A DNA stretch of 64,000 nucleotides from CAYMGM01 sp964390005. GTDB taxonomy: Bacteria; Pseudomonadota; Alphaproteobacteria; UBA9219. The stretch lies in the NCBI GenBank assembly GCA_964390005.1, contig CAYMGM010000009.1:1-64000 (forward strand), written 5' to 3'. The first letter of the stretch is position 1; every line of letters starts with the position of its first letter. Below are positions 16,709 to 24,701 of this stretch, piece by piece. Both the position numbers and the translations under genes were made by a program. The notes below the pieces were generated by a model that saw only the letters and a program-made list of their open reading frames with translations, was not told the origin of the DNA and searched no databases.

Positions 16709-17278
16709 TTATTGCAACTGAAGTAAAAGGCCAAGAACCATCGGCCTTTGCCGATCTAAACACCAAGCCTGAATGGCATGTGGATCAATGACGCCTTTTT
16801 GTGGATCTGGCCCCTCATAAAGCTGCCGCCAGTCGACAATAGAGGTTGCCTCACGCAACAGAATACGGCGCACGCCGATAACGGCTTTGTTTTTATCGAC
16901 AAAACTCAAGGTTGGATAACACACGCTTGCCGGAAGGGTTGCTTCGACCCACAATTGTTGGGTCACAGGAATAATCCCAAGCTTGATGTCCTCGGCCCAT
17001 GGATTTTTAATGGTGTGCGAAGTTTTAAGACCGCCCGATGTCTCGCCTATCTGGGACAGGCGATCCCACAACCAATCCGTCGCCTGAAAAGCGTCGGCGC
17101 GGATATCGACCTTCATGTCGCGCGCTGTCGAAACGACCGTGTAAACTTGGCTGACAAAGCGCGCAAACCGCATATCGGCCAAGGCCCCCGATATCGACAG
17201 CCAAAGCGCAGCCACGATCAGCGCCCCAGCAACAGGGGCAACAATAAAAATTTCCCAGCGAAAAGACCGGTCTTTCAT
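16709..17278 (-). CDS. Membrane-anchored protein of the pilus cluster, unknown
   Basis: A 189-residue protein with a basic N-terminus (MKDRSFRWE), one membrane span at ~9-30 and a periplasmic remainder with two Cys (LPASVCYP, AWCLDRQ). In layout it looks like a minor pilin or a pilus-assembly accessory protein, but it has no prepilin cleavage site. It lies between the pilS terminator and the PilM-like gene. An AAGGA site precedes the ATG at a slightly long spacing (~11 nt). No family is recognised. Confidence 0.55.
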   Translation of the reverse strand: MKDRSFRWEIFIVAPVAGALIVAALWLSISGALADMRFARFVSQVYTVVSTARDMKVDIRADAFQATDWLWDRLSQIGETSGGLKTSHTIKNPWAEDIKLGIIPVTQQLWVEATLPASVCYPTLSFVDKNKAVIGVRRILLREATSIVDWRQLYEGPDPQKGVIDPHAIQAWCLDRQRPMVLGLLLQLQ

Positions 17279-17297
17279 TGTGTTCTTGTTCCTTCAG

Positions 17298-17326
17298 AAA
17301 AAAACGGGGCCCGCTAAGGAGCCCCG
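17298..17326 (-). terminator. Terminator downstream of the pilS-like gene
   Basis: On the minus strand CGGGGC and GCCCCG form a stem (17305-17310 with 17321-17326) followed by seven T. An intervening terminator right after one prepilin is consistent with that pilin being the highly expressed major subunit. Confidence 0.8.
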
Positions 17327-17351
17327 CTTTTTCAATGAGACATGCGAAACC

Positions 17352-17948
17352 TTACGCCCGCAGACGGAAGGTGAAGGAAATGGTCCCAGAAACCGTTCCA
17401 CAATCCTTCACAATCTGATTAGGCAGAATGGGGAAGGTCACTTCGTCCGAACCGGCAATACCTTTGGCTTTAATCAAGCCTGAATCGCGACCGGACCCTG
17501 TCATGCTTGTCAGCAAGGTGATGCAAGTCGAGTAGGGAACATTTTCGTAAGTAATCTGAAACGCCTGGTCAGGATTCGTGTTTTCATCTGGTTCCGCATC
17601 AATTGAAACTGCGCCACCCCAGACATTGAGAACTTTTTCGGGCACCCCTGCAGTCGTATATTGGATCATGTCTGAGGGCACGCCCCCAGCCAAAGCAAGA
17701 TTTTTCGACCCGTCGGTACCACTAAATGCAGTCCCATCGACCTTCGTTTGCGAAGCATGCAACGAGCGCATAGCCTGAACCATGGTCAAAAGTTGGTCTT
17801 GTGTCTTGCCCGAACGGTAGTTGTTATAGACCGACCCAGCCGCAACCCAGATCGCGCTTAAGATCAAACCAACGATGCCTAAAACGATGGCGGCTTCCGT
17901 TAAGGTGAAGCCCCGCACAGCGCGGGTTGAGGGTTGTTGAAATGACAT
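17352..17948 (-). CDS. pilS: Type IVb prepilin, PilS-like (probable major pilin)
   Basis: A 198-residue prepilin with leader MSFQQPSTRAVRG followed by FTLTEAAIVLGIVGLILSAI (Phe+1, Glu+5) and a periplasmic globular domain. Two Cys, in PYSTCITLL and VKDCGTVSG, would form the D-region disulfide of PilS-type pilins. The ATG at 17948 has an AAGGAG site 6 bp upstream, and the longer ORF upstream is not used. It has its own ~130-bp upstream region and a terminator just downstream, unlike the two related prepilin genes before it, which argues that it encodes the main shaft subunit. Processing needs a prepilin peptidase that I do not see in the window. Confidence 0.85.
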   Translation of the reverse strand: MSFQQPSTRAVRGFTLTEAAIVLGIVGLILSAIWVAAGSVYNNYRSGKTQDQLLTMVQAMRSLHASQTKVDGTAFSGTDGSKNLALAGGVPSDMIQYTTAGVPEKVLNVWGGAVSIDAEPDENTNPDQAFQITYENVPYSTCITLLTSMTGSGRDSGLIKAKGIAGSDEVTFPILPNQIVKDCGTVSGTISFTFRLRA

Positions 17949-18076
17949 TCTGGTCTCCTTTGTTGATAACGAGGTCTTTTTGACCGATATAACGGGCAGA
18001 CAGATGGCTGCACCACGAAAACGCATCAGATTTTGCCTCTTTTATTCTTAACAAGCGCTTAAGATAGCAGAAATTA

Positions 18077-18700
18077 TCACTGTTGGCGCAACAGATAAGT
18101 CAAAAACAGCGTTGAGCCCGCCTTTGCCGTGCTGCATTCCCCCTTAACGTCGCTGATCATCACCGGAAAGGTCGAATTCAAATGGGGCGAACTTGTCCCT
18201 ACCTGAACGGAAAGGAGTCCCCCCGGCGCCCCATCGCCGGAAAAACGCGTTGCCAACGACAAGCAAGCCCCATAGGGAAGATTTCTCATTTCTATCTTGA
18301 AATGAAACCCATTTCCCCCATCGGGCTCGACAAAATAAGACCCCTCGCCCGTTGTTGTTTTTGTCCAAGGCGTATTCGCCTGAACCGTGGCGGCGGTACG
18401 ATCAGGCACCATTTCAGGCGGAACAGCTCCTTTGCGAATAAGAAGATCGGTCAGTTCCACAGAGCTTTTAGACGTATCGACGGCATAAAGTCCTTCATAA
18501 TACGTTCGAACGCCTTTAACCGTTTGAACAACATACTGAAACATTGTTTCGCGGCGTACATTTTCGTTGACGACCCCGCCCATAGCCCAAACGCCGCCCA
18601 AAATGACGCCGACAATACCTAAAACAATCGCCAGCTCCATTAAATTAAAGCCGCGGCAGTTTGATTTTTGATGGCGTTTAAATGCGAACCTTGAACTCAA
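18077..18700 (-). CDS. Type IVb prepilin, PilS family (second)
   Basis: A 207-residue prepilin. The leader ends in NCRG, followed by FNLMELAIVLGIVGVILGGV (Phe+1, Glu+5). The globular domain has the same paired Cys as the other two, LPYGACLSLATRF and VKGECSTAK, and ends in TLFLTYLLRQQ. It is clearly paralogous to the proteins at 17352-17948 and 18678-19331. Its start overlaps the end of the preceding prepilin gene by 23 bp, implying translational coupling. It could be an alternative or minor pilin. Confidence 0.85.
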   Translation of the reverse strand: MSSRFAFKRHQKSNCRGFNLMELAIVLGIVGVILGGVWAMGGVVNENVRRETMFQYVVQTVKGVRTYYEGLYAVDTSKSSVELTDLLIRKGAVPPEMVPDRTAATVQANTPWTKTTTGEGSYFVEPDGGNGFHFKIEMRNLPYGACLSLATRFSGDGAPGGLLSVQVGTSSPHLNSTFPVMISDVKGECSTAKAGSTLFLTYLLRQQ

Positions 18701-19331
18701 ACCACACCTCGTTTGTTTTGTCGCTTTTGTTGCACCAATCCCGCGCCTGTTTCGGTGTCAAAGGCAACGTTACGGATCCAGGCGTATTAAAGTTCGACAA
18801 ATCAATATTTGTTCCCGTCCCCGCCGACGTTCCAATATAACTCAGCCCAACTTCCGGACTTAACGCCGGCATCCGCGCTAAAAGATAGATACAGTCCGCC
18901 TGTCCCAATCCCAAAAGCCGCATGCGTAAAACCGTACTTCCATTGACGGCCACAAGGGGTGTCAGAACAACAGACCCCGTCGAGGCCCCGGAAGGCGCGC
19001 CCCCCAAATCGTGGTTGATAACGCTGGATGTCGTCGAGGTTCGATCTTCCATCATTTCAGTGGGAATAAGGCCATTGTTCCGCAGAACCATGTTGATGTT
19101 GCTGCCTGTCGGCCAGTCGCCTGAACCGCGAGCGGCATAGAAATCTCGGACATTTTGGACGATCAACATCACTTGATCGAACGTCTTTTGCCGCTGATGG
19201 TTGCGCCAAACAGATGTTCCGGCGACCCAGACGCCCGTCAAAATAATACCGGAAATCATCAGCGCAATCGCCATCTCAAGCAAGGAAAACCCTTGCTGGC
19301 GTTGTTGATGTCTCGGACCTTTTCCCGGCAT
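18678..19331 (-). CDS. Type IVb prepilin, PilS family (third)
   Basis: A 217-residue prepilin with leader MPGKGPRHQQRQQG then FSLLEMAIALMISGIILTGV (Phe+1, Glu+5). It shares the paired Cys (GLGQADCIYLLARM, ARDWCNKSD) with the two downstream paralogs. An AAAGGA site precedes the ATG by 8 bp. It is first of the three tandem prepilin genes after pilR. The shared hydrophobic spine but divergent globular parts suggest different surface properties or different positions in the fibre. Confidence 0.85.
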   Translation of the reverse strand: MPGKGPRHQQRQQGFSLLEMAIALMISGIILTGVWVAGTSVWRNHQRQKTFDQVMLIVQNVRDFYAARGSGDWPTGSNINMVLRNNGLIPTEMMEDRTSTTSSVINHDLGGAPSGASTGSVVLTPLVAVNGSTVLRMRLLGLGQADCIYLLARMPALSPEVGLSYIGTSAGTGTNIDLSNFNTPGSVTLPLTPKQARDWCNKSDKTNEVWFEFKVRI

Positions 19332-19374
19332 TAATTGATCCTTTCTTCGTCCTGTCGCTATCGGCCTTTGGGTA

Positions 19375-20490
19375 TTATTTCCCCATCATGCCGTTACCGC
19401 CTTTGGAGACCTCGGTCACAACGGCAAAAACAGATTGCATCGCCCAGGCGATGGTTCCACCAACCGCGGCGAGCCCGACGTTACGTGCAATGGCCGCTTG
19501 GCCTTTCATGCTTTCGATTTGGTCGCGAATCCATTCATCCGTGACCTCTTCGATGACCGAGCCCACGTCGGCGCGCTCGGACAAAATCTCAAGATCGATC
19601 GCAACGCTTGGATCTGGGAAATTATAGCGCCCGATACGCAAAGCCTCGCCCAGATTTCGACCGCGTAAGACCTCTTGTCGCGCCGAGTTAACGCGTTCAC
19701 GCAGCCAAGGCGTTCCTTGTTCTTCTAAGATTTCAAGCGCGCGTTTTAACGGCACTTGTGCGCCAAGCAAAGACGATAGCCCAAGTAAAAAGCTACTTCC
19801 CTGGAGGACGCGATACCATGACCAGGGGGCAAACATATCAAACTTAGAACGCAAAGTCCCGCGCCAGTAAGGAAGCGTCACCGAAATAACGGTGACAGTC
19901 GTTAGAATACCAATCACAACCCACAGGCCGTAATTCGCAATAAAGTCCGAAACGGCAGCCACGCCGCCCATGGCCTTCATAACGCTTGGCGGCGCGGTTT
20001 TCCGCATGTTTTGAATAAGGTTGACGCCGAACATCCACAAAACGAACGACACCAAAACCGCCATAAATGTCGGATACGTCACCGCATAGGTCACGGCGCC
20101 TTTCATTTCCTTAGCGCGCTCGCCCATCGATTGGATCGACGCCAAAGACTTGGCCATGGTCCCGGATTCTTCGCCCGCGCGAATCATATAAAGCTCGGAT
20201 GGCGGAATCCAACCCTCCATCGCTTCGGACAAGCCGATACCGGCGCGGTCTTTCAAAAACCATTCGCGTAAGGCAATCGCGGCAGGACGACGGGGGTATT
20301 TCCCCATTTCGGAAACGTTCTGATACAAACGATCCAGGCTGCGCGACAAAGCTTCGTTCATACGCAACATGCCTTCCAACTTGCGGTAAAGGCGATAACG
20401 CTGCTTTTGGTTCATGCGAAATTGCAGCTGCACAAGCTGGCGCGAAACGCCATCTAACCACGTGTCGATAGAGGAAGTATCGATATTCAT
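19375..20490 (-). CDS. pilR: Type IVb pilus inner-membrane platform protein PilR (GspF family)
   Basis: A 371-residue polytopic protein of the GspF/PilC/PilR superfamily, the platform that couples the assembly ATPase to pilin insertion. Two family repeats are visible. The first has GEESGTMAKSLASIQSMGERAKEM followed by a large hydrophobic segment. The second has LERALEILEEQGTPWLRERV, LRGRNLGEALR and ERADVGSVIEE before a C-terminal span. Its ATG overlaps the pilQ stop codon (ATGA), the usual tight pilQ-pilR coupling. Confidence 0.92.
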   Translation of the reverse strand: MNIDTSSIDTWLDGVSRQLVQLQFRMNQKQRYRLYRKLEGMLRMNEALSRSLDRLYQNVSEMGKYPRRPAAIALREWFLKDRAGIGLSEAMEGWIPPSELYMIRAGEESGTMAKSLASIQSMGERAKEMKGAVTYAVTYPTFMAVLVSFVLWMFGVNLIQNMRKTAPPSVMKAMGGVAAVSDFIANYGLWVVIGILTTVTVISVTLPYWRGTLRSKFDMFAPWSWYRVLQGSSFLLGLSSLLGAQVPLKRALEILEEQGTPWLRERVNSARQEVLRGRNLGEALRIGRYNFPDPSVAIDLEILSERADVGSVIEEVTDEWIRDQIESMKGQAAIARNVGLAAVGGTIAWAMQSVFAVVTEVSKGGNGMMGK

Positions 20491-22475
20491 ATCAGCGTCC
20501 CCAATTTAGCTTCGACCTCAAGAATATCCTTTTCGCGCGCGACAGGCCCCACTTCGAACTCAGCATCCAACGGCGAGACCTCGCCACGACGAATCTTCTC
20601 TAGCGCATGCCACAACATGGTGACGCCGTTCATCCCATAAGGCGACAGCCAATATTCCTGCGCTGCATCCAGATGATTCTCGGCCAGCATCTCCATCAAT
20701 TTCTGGTCCGTTTCAATCACTTCAGCGCAAACCGATCGCCCGGACCGCCCGCCAAAACAGAATTGGCACCCATCGGGATTGTTGACATAGACCTGGCTAA
20801 TGTCCGGCTCTTCTAAGGCATCATAAATGCCGACACCTTCTGGACGCTTTTGCCGCGCGGCGTCCATGACGGCAAGCCCAGCGCGCACACGGCGAATAAC
20901 GTCCTTGTAGATAGGGCTTAAAACTTCCGGCGCGTTCATGATCGGAATCCGGCAATGCTGGCACATGCCACGCAACAGACGCTGACAGATCATGCCGCGC
21001 ACAAGATGATGGTCGTAAACCAAGTACGGATCGACGCCGATGTCGCGCAAACGTTGTGGAATGGCCAAAGCCGAATAAACGTGCGTCGTCGTATAAACTT
21101 GGCGTCCCGTCAGGGCCAAACGAAAGGCAAATTGCGCCGTCTGAATATCGCGAATTTCGCCAAGCATCACGATGTCAGGATCCAAGCGCAAGGCGCAACG
21201 CATGATTTCGACAAAAGATTTTTCGCGCTGTTCATCTTTCACGGACGACGACACACCGACCTGACGCGCGCCCACGACGCCACCTTCTGGCGGATCTTCA
21301 ACCAACAGGCAGTTCAACTGCATATTGGTCTCGGCCATACGTCTGTTTAAACAGACGCGAAGCGTCGTCGTTTTGCCCTGGTTGACGGGCCCCGCAAACA
21401 AACGCATGCCACCAGGCAACTGGCGAAGGCTTTGGATAACCTTTAATTGTTCCTGCGAAAAGCCAAGCGAATCGACATCCGCCATAATAAAATTTTCGCC
21501 AAACAGATGCGCTGAATCATATTGAAGACGCATATCCAAATAGCGTCCGCCATTCGACAATGGCACCCACTGGCAGCGCACGCCAATAACGCCCTTGGGT
21601 AAAATCAGGCTTTCCGGTCCCGTCGCAAGCGCCGTCAACATCGCGGCTTGCGGTTCTTGCCAGTTCGCCGTCGCTCCCGATTGGCCTACCGAGTGCGAAT
21701 AGACCGATGACAAGACCATTTCGCCTTCACGTTGTGTCCATGTCTCCCATGGGCGCAACGCGCCATCAATACGAAACTCGATGCGCGTACGATCATCGCT
21801 GGCTTCGATATGAATATCGTTGGCCCCCATTTCGACGGCTTTTTCCAGCATGTCGACAATACGACGACGCACGGCATTATTATCAAGCCGCTCGATCGAC
21901 GCCTGGCGATTGGCATAAACATAGGCTTGACGGATGATATTCGGCGTCACATAGCGCGGATCGTCGGCCTGATACCCCATGCGTCGCGCAGCTTGAGCAA
22001 CCGACGTCACAAGCGGCGAGTGCCGATGCGAAGCGCTAACCAACCAAAGTCCCGTATCGAACAACGCGCAAAGATTTCGAGATTCATCCGGGATTTTCAG
22101 AGGCCCCCCCTCTGCCGTCAACAAATCGCCAGAAAAATGCAGGCCGCCCGATATGGCCAGCGAACGTTCGTCTTCAACTTTGACGTCGTCTTGTGTCGTC
22201 GGTGAAAACGCCGTATTCGCTGCTGTGTCTCCTTCGATCTGCGCGGGCTGTTGATTGGTGGACGAGGCACTTGCAAAAGAAGGCTCTACAGCCTTTTTAG
22301 GGGTTACGTTTTTTTCAGCCGCAGCTTCCGTTGCCTGATTTTTCGTCGGTGTCGTCCGTAAAGACGCCCCATCTTTATGCGGTACAGCGCTGTGAGATTT
22401 GGCAGACTGCGGCGTCGTTTTGCCAGGCAAAACGCTTTCCAAAGCATCGCTCAATGACGAAAGCAAGTCGCGCAA
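20487..22475 (-). CDS. pilQ: Type IVb pilus assembly ATPase PilQ (GspE family)
   Basis: A 662-residue cytoplasmic secretion ATPase that drives pilin extrusion. The first ~110 residues are a Ser/Thr/Ala/Lys-rich low-complexity tail unlike R64 PilQ (510 residues), so the protein is longer than usual. The catalytic part has Walker A GPVNQGKTTT, Walker B IVMLGEIRDI and the His box TTTHVYSALAI. A pair of CxxC-type motifs (CQRLLRGMCQHC, CQFC) forms the usual zinc site. The start is a TTG at 22475: an in-frame stop lies six codons upstream with no ATG between. pilR follows with a 4-bp overlap. Confidence 0.92.
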   Translation of the reverse strand: MRDLLSSLSDALESVLPGKTTPQSAKSHSAVPHKDGASLRTTPTKNQATEAAAEKNVTPKKAVEPSFASASSTNQQPAQIEGDTAANTAFSPTTQDDVKVEDERSLAISGGLHFSGDLLTAEGGPLKIPDESRNLCALFDTGLWLVSASHRHSPLVTSVAQAARRMGYQADDPRYVTPNIIRQAYVYANRQASIERLDNNAVRRRIVDMLEKAVEMGANDIHIEASDDRTRIEFRIDGALRPWETWTQREGEMVLSSVYSHSVGQSGATANWQEPQAAMLTALATGPESLILPKGVIGVRCQWVPLSNGGRYLDMRLQYDSAHLFGENFIMADVDSLGFSQEQLKVIQSLRQLPGGMRLFAGPVNQGKTTTLRVCLNRRMAETNMQLNCLLVEDPPEGGVVGARQVGVSSSVKDEQREKSFVEIMRCALRLDPDIVMLGEIRDIQTAQFAFRLALTGRQVYTTTHVYSALAIPQRLRDIGVDPYLVYDHHLVRGMICQRLLRGMCQHCRIPIMNAPEVLSPIYKDVIRRVRAGLAVMDAARQKRPEGVGIYDALEEPDISQVYVNNPDGCQFCFGGRSGRSVCAEVIETDQKLMEMLAENHLDAAQEYWLSPYGMNGVTMLWHALEKIRRGEVSPLDAEFEVGPVAREKDILEVEAKLGTLI

Positions 22476-22513
22476 GACGATATCCGATCCGGTTTATGCA
22501 ATGGGCCCTGGAA

Positions 22514-23452
22514 TCAGGGCGCACCAAAAATATTCGACACACCACGCACTTTCAGCGTCTCGACCTTGTTTTTACGGCCCAACGTTACGCCATGGCTTGT
22601 GATGGATTGAATAACGCGACCGTCCGATAACTTATCGCCGACTTTATATTGCTTTGCATGCTCATCGCCGACACGTAAAAAGGCCAGATAGTTGCCACGC
22701 GCCCCGACGATACGTTCCAGCTCGATTTTTGTTGCGGCCGGCATAACAGGCATCCCGATAGGCGAGCCGTTGTTCATCTGCGTCGCCATCACCGCCTGCA
22801 TTGGCGACAAAGAGGGGATCGCGGCTTTTTTTCCATTCAACCCCAAAGCGCTGGCGGGAATTGCACCGGCGAGAGACGAAGCCCCTGATTTTTCTTCGCG
22901 TTCAGCACGAATTGCCGACAAATCTTTCAACCGTTTTTCAATCTCGACCAGAAGGTCCAGCTTTGCGACGGCTTCGCGCGCATCGTTAAGATCTTGAGCC
23001 GTCGCCTTGTCGTCAGATGACGACAGCTTCTTCATCACGCCTCGAACCGATTCAGGAATCTTCGCGTCGGCTGGATCGTCTTTTTTTGCCGCCGCGGGAA
23101 GAGAGATGCCGGATGAAGAGCCAGCTACGCTGATATCCGATGTCGGCTTTGATGCCGTAGCGGGCGTTGCTGTAACAGGCGTTGCCGTAACGGGCGGCGG
23201 CAAAGCAGCCGCGGCTGTCGACGGCGCATTTACCGTTGGCGAAACAGGGGCTGCTGGCACAACAGGCGCCGCTGCAGAAGGAAGCGCAACACTGCCGGAA
23301 GATTGGCTGGAAGCCAACGTTTTGGCTGACGCACCATCGCTCGTGGGAGCCCCCACGGCAGCAATCGCCTCAACCGAAAAAGCGGCAAGCCCCATGCCCA
23401 AACCAAGACAGGTTGCCATCACGGCTAGACTTGCTTTAGCGGCGTTTTTCAT
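22514..23452 (-). CDS. pilP: Type IVb pilus biogenesis protein PilP
   Basis: A 312-residue periplasmic protein with a signal or anchor sequence (residues ~1-32) and a long Ala/Pro/Val/Thr-rich linker including repeated VTATPVTATPATA. A compact C-terminal domain (IELERIVGARGNYLAFLRVG, YKVGDKLSDGRVIQSITSHG, LKVRGVSNIFG) matches PilP of R64-type pili, resembling GspC/PilP alignment-complex folds. The ATG at 23452 lies inside the 3' end of pilO (17-bp overlap). The ORF extension further upstream is antisense-like and is not used. Confidence 0.85.
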   Translation of the reverse strand: MKNAAKASLAVMATCLGLGMGLAAFSVEAIAAVGAPTSDGASAKTLASSQSSGSVALPSAAAPVVPAAPVSPTVNAPSTAAAALPPPVTATPVTATPATASKPTSDISVAGSSSGISLPAAAKKDDPADAKIPESVRGVMKKLSSSDDKATAQDLNDAREAVAKLDLLVEIEKRLKDLSAIRAEREEKSGASSLAGAIPASALGLNGKKAAIPSLSPMQAVMATQMNNGSPIGMPVMPAATKIELERIVGARGNYLAFLRVGDEHAKQYKVGDKLSDGRVIQSITSHGVTLGRKNKVETLKVRGVSNIFGAP

Positions 23453-24701
23453 AAATGACTCCTTCAATTTTCCACGCACTGCCGGCACTTCCCGTATTGA
23501 CAGATGCCTTGGAAATAATGACCCCCGGCAAGCCATCAAAATAGACAGGTAATGTCGATGGCAATACTCGCGCAGAAAGAGTAAAGGAACGCTTAACCCA
23601 CGGCGTGGGCGGAGGATTCCACTGCCCAGTATATCCTGGCGGCGGTGGGGGTGGAGGATCATCGGGGATCCGTGAGATTGTCCCCTCCCAATTTTGAGAC
23701 AAATACCGATTGGTAACGGTCGCAATATCTGTAAGCTCTTCAGGACCACGCCCGCTAAGCTTTTGCATGGGCTGCGAAATTGTGACGGCGCTTCCATTAT
23801 CTGTAATAGCGGCGTCCGCTGGCGGCAGCGCAAAACCAGACGTCCGGCGCCACGTTTGCGCAATAGACGAACCTGCGCACGTAATGGTCTCCATTTTCCA
23901 ACCGACAATGGCAAGCGGCAAGCTTGACAGCGCCTGCTGGCAAGCATCCAAAAACTCAATAGGTTTTGGTTCTTTTTCCCATTTTCTGTCGGGCGGTGGA
24001 TATTCAGGTCTTTGTATTGTATTCAGCGAGGTACGCGCAGCTTCGCGCTTGGCCCGCTCCAACGCCTGCATATTCGCCATGCGTTGTGCGGTTTCCTTTT
24101 CGTTTTGGTCTTGGATATACCAGCCAATGGCCAACCCCAAAACAACAAGACCGACCACCCCCATCAAAGCCATACGAACGGATTTCGGTATAGCGACGTG
24201 GCGCAAATGCACATCGGCCCGATCGTTCAACAACAGGCTGAGAGGCATGGAATCCGCGCCAGAAATGCCCCAAGATTCAGGGGCATAAATACGCTGCAGC
24301 CCGCCAAAGGTCATTTCCTGAATCAAGCGGTCGCGCGCTTCTGTTTCATCGAGAAAGAATTGATCGCCGTCAGGAACAATCAGGTCGTCGCGAACAATGA
24401 CAAGCGCAACGCCTTCCCGCATACGGAAAGCCCCAGCCCAAGAACCAGGCTGTTGGTTCGCGATGCAAGCGGCCAGGGCGGCCATACCCGCATGGTGCTG
24501 TTCCGCATTTTGACTTAAACCAAACTGTGGCACACGCCCGGCTTTATTCCCTGCGCGTGCCGCAAAATAAATAGCATCGGCACCCGGCTGATGCGCCGCC
24601 TCGCGCGCCGCTTGGGAAATACGACCGCTGGGGCTGTTTTCCCAATAAAGCCCGACAGCATAAGGCCGCCGTCCGACGGTGACGATGCCGGACATGCTCA
24701 T
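23436..24701 (-). CDS. pilO: Type IVb pilus protein PilO (PilO2 family)
   Basis: A 421-residue protein that fits PilO of thin-pilus operons. A ~170-residue N-terminal cytoplasmic domain reads VTVGRRPYAVGLYWENSPSG and EARDRLIQEMTFGGLQRIYAP. One membrane span lies at ~178-195 (MALMGVVGLVVLGLAIGWYI), and a periplasmic domain follows. The periplasmic part contains a PPPPPPPG proline run before GQWNPPPTPW, probably a flexible spacer. The start overlaps the pilN stop as ATGA. Its role, by analogy with GspL/GspM proteins, is to link the cytoplasmic ATPase to the outer-membrane secretin. Confidence 0.88.
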   Translation of the reverse strand: MSMSGIVTVGRRPYAVGLYWENSPSGRISQAAREAAHQPGADAIYFAARAGNKAGRVPQFGLSQNAEQHHAGMAALAACIANQQPGSWAGAFRMREGVALVIVRDDLIVPDGDQFFLDETEARDRLIQEMTFGGLQRIYAPESWGISGADSMPLSLLLNDRADVHLRHVAIPKSVRMALMGVVGLVVLGLAIGWYIQDQNEKETAQRMANMQALERAKREAARTSLNTIQRPEYPPPDRKWEKEPKPIEFLDACQQALSSLPLAIVGWKMETITCAGSSIAQTWRRTSGFALPPADAAITDNGSAVTISQPMQKLSGRGPEELTDIATVTNRYLSQNWEGTISRIPDDPPPPPPPGYTGQWNPPPTPWVKRSFTLSARVLPSTLPVYFDGLPGVIISKASVNTGSAGSAWKIEGVIYEKRR

